Shown here piece after piece: positions 1-8,440 of a DNA stretch of 64,000 nucleotides. A program made the position numbers and the translations under genes. The DNA lies in NCBI GenBank assembly GCA_035547915.1, contig DASZTS010000029.1, forward strand, positions 124,001 to 188,000, in the 5' to 3' direction. The stretch comes from DASSFG01 sp035547915 (GTDB lineage: Bacteria; Planctomycetota; Planctomycetia; Pirellulales; JAICIG01). The notes beneath the pieces are model-generated. The model saw only the letters and a program-made list of their open reading frames with translations, searched no databases and was not told the DNA's origin. How positions within the stretch are numbered: position 1 is the first letter of the stretch; each line of letters begins with the position of its first letter.

Positions 1-92
1 CGCTCATGCCGGAACGGTTGTTAGACACACTCAGCGTTCAAGAGATCTGCGACCTGTTCGCCTATCTGCGATCCGACGCGCCTGCCAAGTAA
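1..92 (+). CDS. C-terminal tail of a PVC-type cytochrome c domain protein (5' end outside window)
   Basis: The reading frame enters from the left edge and ends at TAA 90-92. The visible 29 residues contain LMPERLLDTLS followed by LFAYLRSDAP. This resembles the end of planctomycete heme-binding c-type domains, where a Met in an (S/L)MP motif is the distal heme ligand and the protein closes with an amphipathic helix ending in a YLRS-like motif. Such domains usually sit at the C-terminus of large periplasmic proteins with beta-propeller or membrane-bound dehydrogenase modules. Nothing more can be said, because the CxxCH site lies outside the window. The match is by tail motif only. Confidence 0.5.
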   Translation, partial: LMPERLLDTLSVQEICDLFAYLRSDAPAK

Positions 93-287
93 CCGGCAAC
101 TCGAACCGTGCTCTGCCGCGAGACCTGATCCGCCAAGCCACGGCGCCGCCAGAATCGCTTCCAATGCGATCCAAATGGTGGTTTAACGGATTTCTCATCG
201 TTACACTGCTGGTATCGATCGTCACCGCGCCTAAATTGTTTCTTTGCGCAATAATTCCATACTGCCGCGGGCAATTGTGAGGCGAAC

Positions 288-2885
288 TTGTCGATTGTGT
301 GCCCCAATTGCCAACAGGCAATGAAGATGAACCAGCCGAAGCCCGGCCGGTACACGCCGCAGTGCCCCAAGTGCAGCCATCGCTTGCTGATCGTCGTTTC
401 CGACGATCCCTCGGTGGCGCCCAGCGTCGTACTTGTCAAGGAAAAACCAAAGGCGGCGGCCGAGCCGGCCCAAACGGTAGCTCCGGCAGCTCGCCGGCAG
501 AATTTGGATGCCACGGCGGAGTTTTCCTCTCCGCAGGCTGCGCCGGCGGTCTCGAAAGGGGAGCCGGCCGCGACGCAAGCTCCTCGTAACCCGGCAACGA
601 GTGCTTCGTCTTCAAAAGGGTTGGCCGCCACGCTCGCGCCCACGGCGCCGCCCTCGCCGCAGGGCGGCGACGACACGACCGGTTTCAAAGTGGCCGAAGA
701 ACAACCTGCCGCTGGTCAATTGTCGGGTTCTCTCGGCGGTTATCAATTGCTCAAGCAGCTTGGCCGTGGCGGCATGGGTGCGGTCTATCTGGCCAAACAG
801 GTGTCGCTCGATCGCAATGTGGCGGTCAAGGTGATGCGGTCCGACTGGGCTCGCGATCCGATCTTCGTAGCCCGTTTCACGCGTGAAGCCTACGCGGCCG
901 CACAATTGGTCCATCACCACGTTGTGCAAATCTACGACATCGGGGTGGAGCGGCAGAACAATTATTTCAGCATGGAGTTGGTCGACGGCAAGTCGCTGTC
1001 CGATCTCATCGCCCAGCAAGGAAAACTCGATCCGCAGGTGGCCGTCGGCTTCATCCTCCAGGCGGCACGCGGCTTGGCGTTCGCGCATCAACAGGGAATG
1101 GTGCATCGCGACATCAAGCCCGATAACCTGCTCATCAACAGTCACGGTATTGTCAAAGTTGCCGATCTGGGAATCGTCAAGGTTCCCGGTGCAGCGAAGG
1201 AGGGCGAGGCGGCATCCCAAGGCGCTTCAGCGGGCTCTCTCACGGCCTCCGCGTCGAGTGCCGTCACCATGGCTGGCGTCGCGATGGGCACGCCCCATTT
1301 CATGGCGCCGGAGCAGGCACGCGATTCGGCCAGTGTCGACGCCCGTGCCGACATTTATTCGTTGGGCTGCACTCTCTATATGCTGCTCACCGGTCGGCCG
1401 CCGTTCGCGGGCAAGACGGCGATCGAGGTCATCACCAAGCACGCGTCCGAGCCGGTAATCCCGCCCGACGCCGTCGTGAAGCGCGTACCCAAGGATTTAT
1501 CGGATATCCTCTTGAAGATGGTGGCCAAGCAGGCCGAAGACCGCTACGCGAACATGGCGGAAGTCATCCGCGCGCTGGAAGGTTTTTTGGGAGTGGAGAG
1601 CGGCAAGCCGTTTTCGCCGCGTGAGGAACATGCGACGGCCTTGGAAGAAGCCGCGGCCGCTTTCTATGCGCCGGCCGTCGGCCGGCTGCGCGGCAAAGCG
1701 GTGCTGGCCTTTTTCGGTGTTCTGTTGCTGGCGACGCTGGTCTTTGCCTGGTTCCGGCCATCGTTGGCTATCGGCTGCTTGGGGCTGATGGTGATGACGC
1801 CGCTCGCCCATTTGGCCATCGTGGGCATCGCCCAAAAGACGTTCATCTTTGCCAAGACGCGACAACTGGTTTTCACCAGCGGTATCGGCGGTTGGCTCAA
1901 GGGCGCGATGGCCGCCCTGGTCCTGCTCGTCGTGTTGTACGCGCTCGGCTGGCTCTGGATCTGGATCGGGGCCGGACTGCTGGCCGCGCTGCTCGCTCTG
2001 GGCTATTACGCCGTGGTCGACCGGTCGCTCGAGCGCGCCCGACGTCCATCGATCGAAAAGTCCGAGCAACTCCTCAAGACGCTGCGACTGAACGGTCTCG
2101 AAGAAGACGCCTTGCGGCAATTCATTTGCAAGTATGCGGGGCAGCAGTGGGAGGAGTTTTACGAGGCGCTGTTCGGTTATGAGGCCAAGTTGTCGGCTCG
2201 CTCCCGCTGGGGCCTGGTCGATCGCGGCACGGCGCGACCGAAATTTGCCGCCTGGCGCGAACCGGTCGTGCGTTGGATCGATGCCCGCGTGACGGCCAAG
2301 AAGCTGGCTCGCGAACGTCGCCACCTGGCGGCGATGGAGGAGATGGGGTTACGTGCCACCGGTGTCGACCCGGCCGAAGCGAAACGACTGGCTGAGGAGA
2401 AGACGAAGGTCCTCATCGCCAAGGTCAAATCGACCCGTGTCAAGGTGAGTGAGGAACCTTCCGGAAAGCCTTGGGCGCGCCCGCTTGCTAGGCTGGTCGG
2501 TCCGGAGGTGCGTTTCTTTGGCGGTGCCGCGCTTCTCGCTTGCAGCCTCCTCTGGGCGCATCAGAACCACCTCATCCGCTCCGAGGAAATAAAGTCGGCG
2601 GTCGAGAGTGCCAAGCAACAAGCCGAACAAGCGCAGCTCGACGAAGGTAAAGTGCAAGCCACGAAAGAGTTGGCCGGTTCATGGTTGGCCCGGGCTCGCG
2701 AGGCCAAGCCGCTGGAGATTCCCTTGGTGCCGACGGCCATCACGGCGCTCGTCAGCCATCTTTGGGCCGCCGGTGCTGGCCTACTGCTCGTGGTGTCGTC
2801 GTTTCTAGAGAGCCGCCGCGTCGTCGCCGTCTTCGTATTGGCTGCGATCGGCGTCTTTGCCGCGAATTGGATTCCACTGCCCTGA
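288..2885 (+). CDS. Membrane-anchored Ser/Thr protein kinase with N-terminal zinc ribbon
   Basis: Hanks-type protein kinase of 865 residues. The first 30 residues hold two CxxC pairs (C5/C8, C26/C29), a zinc-ribbon-like head common in planctomycete kinases, followed by an Ala/Pro-rich linker. The kinase domain spans about residues 150-430, with a glycine loop (LGRGGMGAVY), the VAVKV lysine, VHRDIKPDN as catalytic loop, DLG in place of DFG, and APEQ. Hydrophobic stretches near 468-500, 535-575, about 740 and 815-865 suggest several membrane segments, so the C-terminal half is membrane-embedded with an intervening charged region. The start is taken as TTG 288 because it includes the zinc ribbon; the AGG at 281-282 region is only a weak ribosome site. 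The FHA-domain gene downstream suggests phosphothreonine signalling. The substrate is unknown. Confidence 0.9.
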   Translation: MSIVCPNCQQAMKMNQPKPGRYTPQCPKCSHRLLIVVSDDPSVAPSVVLVKEKPKAAAEPAQTVAPAARRQNLDATAEFSSPQAAPAVSKGEPAATQAPRNPATSASSSKGLAATLAPTAPPSPQGGDDTTGFKVAEEQPAAGQLSGSLGGYQLLKQLGRGGMGAVYLAKQVSLDRNVAVKVMRSDWARDPIFVARFTREAYAAAQLVHHHVVQIYDIGVERQNNYFSMELVDGKSLSDLIAQQGKLDPQVAVGFILQAARGLAFAHQQGMVHRDIKPDNLLINSHGIVKVADLGIVKVPGAAKEGEAASQGASAGSLTASASSAVTMAGVAMGTPHFMAPEQARDSASVDARADIYSLGCTLYMLLTGRPPFAGKTAIEVITKHASEPVIPPDAVVKRVPKDLSDILLKMVAKQAEDRYANMAEVIRALEGFLGVESGKPFSPREEHATALEEAAAAFYAPAVGRLRGKAVLAFFGVLLLATLVFAWFRPSLAIGCLGLMVMTPLAHLAIVGIAQKTFIFAKTRQLVFTSGIGGWLKGAMAALVLLVVLYALGWLWIWIGAGLLAALLALGYYAVVDRSLERARRPSIEKSEQLLKTLRLNGLEEDALRQFICKYAGQQWEEFYEALFGYEAKLSARSRWGLVDRGTARPKFAAWREPVVRWIDARVTAKKLARERRHLAAMEEMGLRATGVDPAEAKRLAEEKTKVLIAKVKSTRVKVSEEPSGKPWARPLARLVGPEVRFFGGAALLACSLLWAHQNHLIRSEEIKSAVESAKQQAEQAQLDEGKVQATKELAGSWLARAREAKPLEIPLVPTAITALVSHLWAAGAGLLLVVSSFLESRRVVAVFVLAAIGVFAANWIPLP

Positions 2886-2989
2886 CGCCGCTCTGTCGGC
2901 GTGATGAGCAAGACTCTTCTTCGTCGCGCAGATTTCGCTCTATCGACTTCTCAGCGATCGGCGCCGTCGTTCCGTCATGTCCCACACGA

Positions 2990-3010
2990 AATCAAAACAA
3001 AGTTTTGATT
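2990..3010. repeat. 9-bp perfect inverted repeat with 3-nt loop
   Basis: AATCAAAAC (2990-2998) and GTTTTGATT (3002-3010) are exact reverse complements separated by AAA. It sits 105 bp after the kinase stop and 129 bp before the FHA gene, in an AT-rich patch. It could be a weak terminator for the kinase gene (no long T-run follows) or an operator for the FHA gene. Confidence 0.45.
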
Positions 3011-3138
3011 GTTTCTGAATATCTTCTGGGGATTTTAATGACCCCCCAAGCGTGCAATCGACGGAATTGGAAGACTGCGTTCGAATGGGAGGGGAATGAA
3101 GTTTCAAATTCCCAGACTTTCCCGGCGGGTAAGCAGAA

Positions 3139-4215
3139 ATGCGTTGCAGCTTGCTTATCAAGACCGGCAAACATGCCGGACGAGAGATTCCGATCCGGGG
3201 CCCCAGATATCTCATCGGCTGTGCCGACGACTGCCATCTCAAGCTCAAGCCAGGTCAGGGCAGGCAGTATCATTGTGCGATCCTCTGGGAAGACGATGGT
3301 ATTTCGCTGCGCGATTATGGAGGGGGCACTGTCGTCAGCGGAGTCCGGGTCGTCGATCGTCGCCGGTTGGTCCATGCCGACCGGCTGGAATTCGGACCGC
3401 TGCACTTCGAATTGCAGATTGAAGGTGCGCCAGCGACGGAAAACGACCGCGTGCCGGGCGTGGGAGCACGAGCACCCGGCGAAGCGAAAACGGTTGATAA
3501 ACTTCCAGAACGGGTCGAACGCCCTGTTTCCGTCGCGTCTGATCAAGCCGACCTGGAGTACCAATCGTTAATCGTCGCCGGCTGGAGCGCGCCGGCCGAT
3601 TCGAATTTGGCCAAGCCGCGAACGGAGTCGCCAAAGGCCTCCCTTTGGCCACTCACCGCACCGGTCGAGCAAGCAGAGCCCGTCGCGCCCGTCGACCTGC
3701 ACGAGCATAAAGATGTGCATTCCGAATCGCCAATGGCTTCAGCGTGGCCTCTCACCGCACCGGTCGAGCAAGCGGAACGAGTCGCCGCGGCTGAGGTGAA
3801 CGATTTCGGCACGGCGCCATCCGAATCGCCAGGCGGCTCGTCGTGGCCCATCTCCGCACCATCCAAGCTATCGCAACCAGCCGCCACGGCCGAACTGGGC
3901 GGTCACATGCAATCCGACTCGCCAAAAGTCGTCCGGCCGTGGTACGCCTCAACGGCCAAATCGGCGGAACCAGCTCCTGTCGTTGCGAGTGGTCTGCTGA
4001 GACGGTTTTTTTTGGCGCGGAAGAGCGCGTTCAGCGATCAGAATGTCGGCCGTACCATCTCGATGAGGGATTTGTGGGCGGGGTTCGTGAGCGTGTTCGT
4101 GACTCTATTCCCCTCGGACAGGCTCGATCCCAATGTCATGTTTTTCTTGGGGATTCTGGTCGGAATCGGGCTAAGTGCCGCCGGTCTCGCCTTCTTTTCT
4201 ATTTCGGGGCGCTGA
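3139..4215 (+). CDS. FHA-domain protein with internal repeats and C-terminal membrane anchor
   Basis: Protein of 358 residues. Residues 1-100 look like a forkhead-associated domain, a phosphothreonine reader (SLLIKTGKHAGREIPI at the start, a YLIGCADDCHLKL segment in place of the usual IGR-S-H core, then LRDYGGGTVVSGVRV). The canonical Arg/Ser/His pattern is only partly kept, so phosphopeptide binding is not certain. Residues about 164-275 contain four 31-33-residue repeats. A C-terminal hydrophobic helix near 333-355 (FFLGILVGIGLSAAGL) should anchor it in the membrane. It follows the kinase gene on the same strand after about 250 bp, so the two may form a kinase/reader pair. The start ATG 3139 is where FHA homology begins. 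Confidence 0.75.
   Translation: MRCSLLIKTGKHAGREIPIRGPRYLIGCADDCHLKLKPGQGRQYHCAILWEDDGISLRDYGGGTVVSGVRVVDRRRLVHADRLEFGPLHFELQIEGAPATENDRVPGVGARAPGEAKTVDKLPERVERPVSVASDQADLEYQSLIVAGWSAPADSNLAKPRTESPKASLWPLTAPVEQAEPVAPVDLHEHKDVHSESPMASAWPLTAPVEQAERVAAAEVNDFGTAPSESPGGSSWPISAPSKLSQPAATAELGGHMQSDSPKVVRPWYASTAKSAEPAPVVASGLLRRFFLARKSAFSDQNVGRTISMRDLWAGFVSVFVTLFPSDRLDPNVMFFLGILVGIGLSAAGLAFFSISGR
3628..3960 (+). repeat. Tandem 99/93-bp coding repeat inside the FHA protein gene
   Basis: Units start at 3628, 3727, 3826 and 3919, which are 99, 99 and 93 bp apart. Each encodes a segment built on SPxASxWPLTAPVEQAE, with the fourth unit degraded. The DNA of the first two units is nearly identical over the core, which indicates recent in-frame duplication. 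The repeats form a Pro/Ala-rich spacer between the FHA domain and the membrane anchor. Confidence 0.75.
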
Positions 4216-4322
4216 ACGCGCCGTGGCGAGCTCTGGTCTCGCCGGCGCTCGCGATTATTCCCTTCCGGGCACGCTTTCGCATCTTCAAAGAATGAGCGGC
4301 TCCGAGGCGAACGTCCGGCCGC

Positions 4323-4350
4323 TTGCAAAGCGCGCGCGACCTGCTACACT
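4323..4350 (+). promoter_or_regulatory. Candidate promoter of the DUF1559 gene
   Basis: TTGCAA (4323-4328), a 16-bp spacer and TACACT (4345-4350) fit a housekeeping promoter. Transcription would start near 4357, giving a leader of about 60 nt. The same -35 and spacer length occur in the candidate promoter at 53200-53227. Confidence 0.45.
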
Positions 4351-4354
4351 CTGA

Positions 4355-4381
4355 CAAACGTTTGAGTGTTTGAACGTTTGA
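4355..4381 (+). repeat. Palindrome and three 8-bp direct repeats in the DUF1559 leader
   Basis: CAAACGTTTG (4355-4364) is a perfect palindrome at the presumed transcription start. It overlaps three GTTTGA units beginning at 4360, 4368 and 4376 with exact 8-bp period. The placement suits an operator or a leader element. No known binding site is recognised. Confidence 0.5.
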
Positions 4382-4418
4382 TTCTCCTGGTAGGGGTTCT
4401 GAAATAGGGACGTGTGCT

Positions 4419-5456
4419 ATGAGATCCACTCGCTCGCAGGGGTTCACGCTCGTTGAGTTGTTGGTGGTCATCGCCATTATTGGGATTCTGGTGGCCCTGC
4501 TGTTGCCCGCCGTCCAGGCGGCGCGCGAGTCGGCCCGTCGCACGCAGTGCGTCAATAACCTGAAGCAGATCGGTATCGCTCTGCACAACTACCTCGACGC
4601 GCGTAAGAAATTTCCTCCCTCGACGATGCAGGCTACGCCACAGTCGAGCGGCTACGAGAACGGCACCTTGGGCGAGTTCTACGCTTACGGGGCGCTCGCG
4701 TTGTTGATGCCGAACATGGAGGGAGGGAATATCTACAACACCATGGATTTCCGGCAGGCGATTTACGTGCCTGGAGGATCGGGCAGCTCCGGCTACAGCA
4801 TCGCGCCGATCAATGTGCGCGCCGCTGCGACACTGGTGCCGATGTATCTCTGCCCGAGCGACCTCTTCAAGGCGGTCAGCTCCGATTACGGGGTAACGGA
4901 TCTGGGGCCTGTGAACTATGCGGCCTGCATCGGCACGGGCAGCAACTTTGGTTCCCCCTTCGCCACCGACGGTCCGTTCTACGCTCAGTCGTCGACATCG
5001 GCCGCCGATCTGCTCGATGGCTTGAGCAATACGGCGGCGTTCTCCGAGTGCCGACTTGGAACGGGGCCCGAGAACGCCAGTGGGCCGGCGCCCGGTAATG
5101 ACGTTCAGTCGATCTTCGCCTACATCCCCGGAGCTATCAGCGATTCCGCCTGTGCGTCGGCAGGGCTATGGAACGTGGACAACAATAAGGGCTTCTTGTG
5201 GCTGGCCGGCGAGCTACGCTGCACGTCGTATAACCATTATTACACGCCGAATCAGATCATCTGGGATTGTATCGGCTTCGATACGAACAACGGCTATGCG
5301 ACCACCGGCTGGCACGCGGCCCGCAGCAACCACCCCAACGGCGTCAACGTGACGATGGCCGACGGCTCGGTGCAATTCTCGTCGACGGACATCAACGCCT
5401 TTATCTGGCGCGGCATGGCAACCCGGGCCGGCAAAGAATCGCTTACGATGCAGTAG
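4419..5456 (+). CDS. DUF1559 pseudopilin-like protein
   Basis: This 345-residue protein belongs to a family strongly expanded in planctomycetes. The N-terminus carries a type IV prepilin motif: GFTLVELLVVIAIIGIL, with the cleavage site before the F and the Glu at +5, followed by LLPAVQAARESARR. The C-terminus has the family's H-x9-DG motif (HPNGVNVTMADGSVQF). The protein is expected to be processed by a prepilin peptidase and to sit in the inner membrane or a pseudopilus-like assembly; its actual role is unknown. The start ATG 4419 places six residues before the prepilin motif, as usual for the family. It has its own candidate promoter and an unusual repeat-bearing leader. It is followed after 46 bp by a dioxygenase gene. 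Confidence 0.95.
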   Translation: MRSTRSQGFTLVELLVVIAIIGILVALLLPAVQAARESARRTQCVNNLKQIGIALHNYLDARKKFPPSTMQATPQSSGYENGTLGEFYAYGALALLMPNMEGGNIYNTMDFRQAIYVPGGSGSSGYSIAPINVRAAATLVPMYLCPSDLFKAVSSDYGVTDLGPVNYAACIGTGSNFGSPFATDGPFYAQSSTSAADLLDGLSNTAAFSECRLGTGPENASGPAPGNDVQSIFAYIPGAISDSACASAGLWNVDNNKGFLWLAGELRCTSYNHYYTPNQIIWDCIGFDTNNGYATTGWHAARSNHPNGVNVTMADGSVQFSSTDINAFIWRGMATRAGKESLTMQ

Positions 5457-5502
5457 CGCGTAATCAGTGGCCGGATGCGATCAGTCGCCCAGTGAGGACC
5501 CC

Positions 5503-6264
5503 GTGACCGACGCCGACTTGCAAGGGCTGCGAGAGCGCGGCTACCACATCGAGCGTGGCCTTTTCGACCGCGATGAGGTGGCGGAGCTGCAGTGCGAAGC
5601 CGACCGGCTGCTGACGCTTACGGACCTGATTTCGCGCGACAACGCACGCTGCCGATGGCAACCTCATTATGAATCGGGCGAAATGCTGTTCGAGTGTTTC
5701 GATCCCTATTTCGACATCTCGCCATTCTTTGCCGAGTTTTCGCAGCACCCGAAGTTGCTCGAGATGGTGTACAAGATTTATGGCGAGCCGGGGCATGTCT
5801 GCCACAATCAATTGATCTATAAGCCGCCGGGCTCGAAGGGGTATGACCTGCACCAAGATTATATCGGCTGGCCGATCTTCCCCAAAAGTTTTCATACCGT
5901 GGCCATCGCTCTCGACCCGAGCGACGAGGAGACGGGTTGCATCGAAGCCTATGCCGGCTGCCATCAAGACGGATTGCTGACGCCGGCGGACAATGCCTTT
6001 CACCATCTTTCGGCCGATCGGTTTGTCGGGAAACCGTGTGCGCGACTCGAGCTTGAGCCGGGCGATGCCGCGGTGTTCGGCTGTTTGCTGCCCCATGTTT
6101 CCGGTCCGAACCGCTCACGAGACCGTTGGCGGCGCACCTTGTTCTATTGCTTCAACGCGGCCTCCGATGGCGGAGATATGCGGTTGGCATATTACGAATA
6201 CTACCATCAATGGAAACGAGACATGGCGGTCGAGTACGGCAAACCGGTCCTCGAATTTCGTTAA
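5503..6264 (+). CDS. Phytanoyl-CoA dioxygenase (PhyH) family protein
   Basis: Fe(II)/2-oxoglutarate-dependent oxygenase of the PhyH family, about 253 residues. The iron-binding triad is visible: H117 and D119 in LHQD, and distal H198 in LLPHVSG, with a nearby Arg-rich stretch likely to bind 2-oxoglutarate. GTG 5503 is preferred as start because GAGG at 5494-5497 stands five bases upstream; an in-frame GTG at 5467 would add 12 residues without a ribosome site. Substrates in this family range from fatty acyl-CoA to small metabolites and cannot be named here. It precedes an MFS transporter and two ArsI-like genes on the same strand, which may or may not share its pathway. Confidence 0.85.
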   Translation: MTDADLQGLRERGYHIERGLFDRDEVAELQCEADRLLTLTDLISRDNARCRWQPHYESGEMLFECFDPYFDISPFFAEFSQHPKLLEMVYKIYGEPGHVCHNQLIYKPPGSKGYDLHQDYIGWPIFPKSFHTVAIALDPSDEETGCIEAYAGCHQDGLLTPADNAFHHLSADRFVGKPCARLELEPGDAAVFGCLLPHVSGPNRSRDRWRRTLFYCFNAASDGGDMRLAYYEYYHQWKRDMAVEYGKPVLEFR

Positions 6265-6348
6265 GAGGTTGTCCGAAGTCAATTCCGTTTAACCCAGTTT
6301 CCGAATCGCCGGAAGGGTTTCCTGCCAGCCTCGAAAGCGCGATTGCCA

Positions 6349-7677
6349 ATGCCCGCCGAGCGAGCCACTCCAGTCTTGATGCGACGATTGCCGTTCTATT
6401 ACGGGTGGGTGAATCTGGCGGTGGCTGTCGTGGCGATAGTCGGCACGCTGCCTGGCCGTACCTGGGGTCTGGGATTGATTACCGAGCCCCTGCTGAAAGA
6501 CCTGGGGTTAGAGCGGGATCCATACGCCAATCTGAATTTTTGGGCCACGATATTTGGCGCTGCCTTCTGCTTACCGGTCGGACGGCTGATTGACCGCTTC
6601 GGTTGCCGGATTGTGCTCACGTTGGTCACCCTCGGCTTGGGTGTCACGGTCGTGACCATGAGCCGGGTTTCCGACACGAGATGGTTGTTTCCTTTGGTGT
6701 TGTCGACTCGCGCCTTCGGACAGAGCGCCTTGTCGATTGTCAGCGTGGCGCTGATCGGCAAATGGTTTCATCGCCGCGTCAGTTCGGCCATGACCGCTTG
6801 GGCGGTGACGATGATTCTCGGCTTCGCGGCCGCCGAGCGGGCGCTTGGGTACGCGGTAAACGAATTTGGCTGGCGGACGGCGTGGAGCGCGACTGGTTGG
6901 CTGCTGGTCGCTGGGTTGGCTCCTTTGGGATGGATCTTCGCCCGCAGCACGCCCGAGCAATACGGTCTCAGCATCGACGGCGAATCGGTGGGCACCGCGA
7001 CGGAGTCGGAGGCGGACGAATCATCGTTCAGCCTTACGTTGGGCGAGACCTTGCTCACTCCGGCGTTCTGGGTACTTGCGCTCGCCTTATCGTTGAATAG
7101 CTTGACCCAATCGGGCATTGGCTTGTTCGGCGTGTCCTTGGTGCGGCAATTGGAACTGGGAGATGAAGTCTTTGTGCAGATGATGGTCATTGCCACCTTC
7201 GCTGCGCTGCCGGGAAACTTGCTGACGGGGTGGTTTGCCAACGCCTGGTCGTTACGGCGCCTGAATGCGATCGGCATGTGTTTGCTGGCGCTTTCTTTGC
7301 CCGTTTTGCCGATGATCAAGACGTCTTTAGGTATCATCCTCTTTTCTACCGTCTGGGGACTGGCATGCGGCGTGATCTCCGTGTCGATGAACGCGATCTG
7401 GGGGCGTGTCTTTGGCCGATTGCATCTTGGCAAAATCCAGGGCGCCGTGGCCGTCTGCCATGTTTTGTCGTCGGCCGGCGGCCCAAAGGTCATGGTATGG
7501 AGTTTGAATACGACCGGGAAATACGGTCCATTTTTTTACGTGAGCGCCCTCGTGGCGGCGGTGCTTGCCCTCGCGGTATGGGTGGTTCCGTTCCCGCAGT
7601 CGGAACCGAGCCGCGAGCCCGACGAACCCACGACATCTTTGGAACCGGCCGTTGCCGTCGCGGCCGCCGCGGAATGA
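6349..7677 (+). CDS. MFS transporter
   Basis: Integral membrane protein of about 442 residues with twelve predicted hydrophobic helices and a central hydrophilic loop near residues 205-225. It opens with PFYYGWVNLAV, typical of monocarboxylate/OFA-like MFS proteins. A short loop after helix 2 reads GRLIDRFGCR, matching the MFS motif A pattern (GxLaDRxGrR). The start is uncertain: ATG 6349, a TTG two codons upstream, or ATG 6379 are all possible and none has a strong ribosome site. The gene ends 13 bp before the first ArsI/CadI-like gene, so co-transcription is likely. Export of an organic toxin handled by those proteins is an inference from position only. Confidence 0.85.
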   Translation: MPAERATPVLMRRLPFYYGWVNLAVAVVAIVGTLPGRTWGLGLITEPLLKDLGLERDPYANLNFWATIFGAAFCLPVGRLIDRFGCRIVLTLVTLGLGVTVVTMSRVSDTRWLFPLVLSTRAFGQSALSIVSVALIGKWFHRRVSSAMTAWAVTMILGFAAAERALGYAVNEFGWRTAWSATGWLLVAGLAPLGWIFARSTPEQYGLSIDGESVGTATESEADESSFSLTLGETLLTPAFWVLALALSLNSLTQSGIGLFGVSLVRQLELGDEVFVQMMVIATFAALPGNLLTGWFANAWSLRRLNAIGMCLLALSLPVLPMIKTSLGIILFSTVWGLACGVISVSMNAIWGRVFGRLHLGKIQGAVAVCHVLSSAGGPKVMVWSLNTTGKYGPFFYVSALVAAVLALAVWVVPFPQSEPSREPDEPTTSLEPAVAVAAAAE

Positions 7678-7690
7678 AGGAAGGTCGACC

Positions 7691-8395
7691 ATGTCCACCG
7701 TAATCGAGCAGTCCGTGGTGAAAGCCCACATGTCACTGCACGTTGCCGACTTGTCGGCTGCCATCGATTTCTATCGCGTGCTGTTGGGCATCGAGCCCGC
7801 CAAGTGCCACGAGGATTATGCCAAGTTCGAATTAGACATGCCGCCGGTGGTGCTTTCGTTGCAGCCGGGACCTCGGCCGCCGGGAGCGTCGCTGAGCCAC
7901 ATCGGGCTGAGATTTACTTCGCCGGAGGCGGTGTTCGAGATTCAGCATCGTTTGCAGGCCGCAGGAATCCCCTTTTCACGGCAGGAGGGCGTCGTTTGCG
8001 GATATGCTCGGCAGTCGAAGTGCTGGGTTTCCGATCCCGATAACAACTATTGGGAGATCTACGTCCTGGAGGCCGACGTCGATCCGAATCGGGTGCGGGC
8101 TTGCTTGACCGAGTTGGTGCCGACCGACGCACCGACTGTTGGCGAATGTTCCTCGGACGATGCAGCGGACGTAGGTGAAGCCGACAACCAAGTTTTGTAT
8201 CGTGGTCCGTTTCGCGAGGTCGCAGATAGCGCCGGACGTGTCTATCGACGGGGCGAGCGCACCGCCGTTACCGAGCGGACGTTCGGCAACCTTCGTAGTG
8301 GGCCGCTCGCCGATCAATTCATGTTCGCCACCAAGGGGGCCATCGGTACCTGCGGCGGTGACAACCAACACGCGGCCGACGCACAAGGCGGATGA
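7691..8395 (+). CDS. ArsI/CadI-like VOC protein with C-terminal YRGPF tail
   Basis: Vicinal-oxygen-chelate protein of 234 residues. The first 130 residues resemble ArsI (C-As lyase) and CadI: metal ligands H13, H70 and E122 are present and DYAKFELD is typical. ArsI needs a vicinal Cys pair; here the position reads C103-G104, so only one Cys remains. That makes organoarsenical cleavage doubtful for this copy. Residues about 169-215 form a tail (YRGPFREV, then YRRGERTAV) related to the tail of the next gene's product and reminiscent of the C-terminus of ArsM-like methyltransferases. ATG 7691 has a good ribosome site (GAAGGAAGG) and follows the MFS stop by 13 bp. Confidence 0.75.
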   Translation: MSTVIEQSVVKAHMSLHVADLSAAIDFYRVLLGIEPAKCHEDYAKFELDMPPVVLSLQPGPRPPGASLSHIGLRFTSPEAVFEIQHRLQAAGIPFSRQEGVVCGYARQSKCWVSDPDNNYWEIYVLEADVDPNRVRACLTELVPTDAPTVGECSSDDAADVGEADNQVLYRGPFREVADSAGRVYRRGERTAVTERTFGNLRSGPLADQFMFATKGAIGTCGGDNQHAADAQGG

Positions 8396-8440
8396 GCCCG
8401 TCGAGACGGCCAACGCGCCCGTTCACAATAGGTGATCTAT

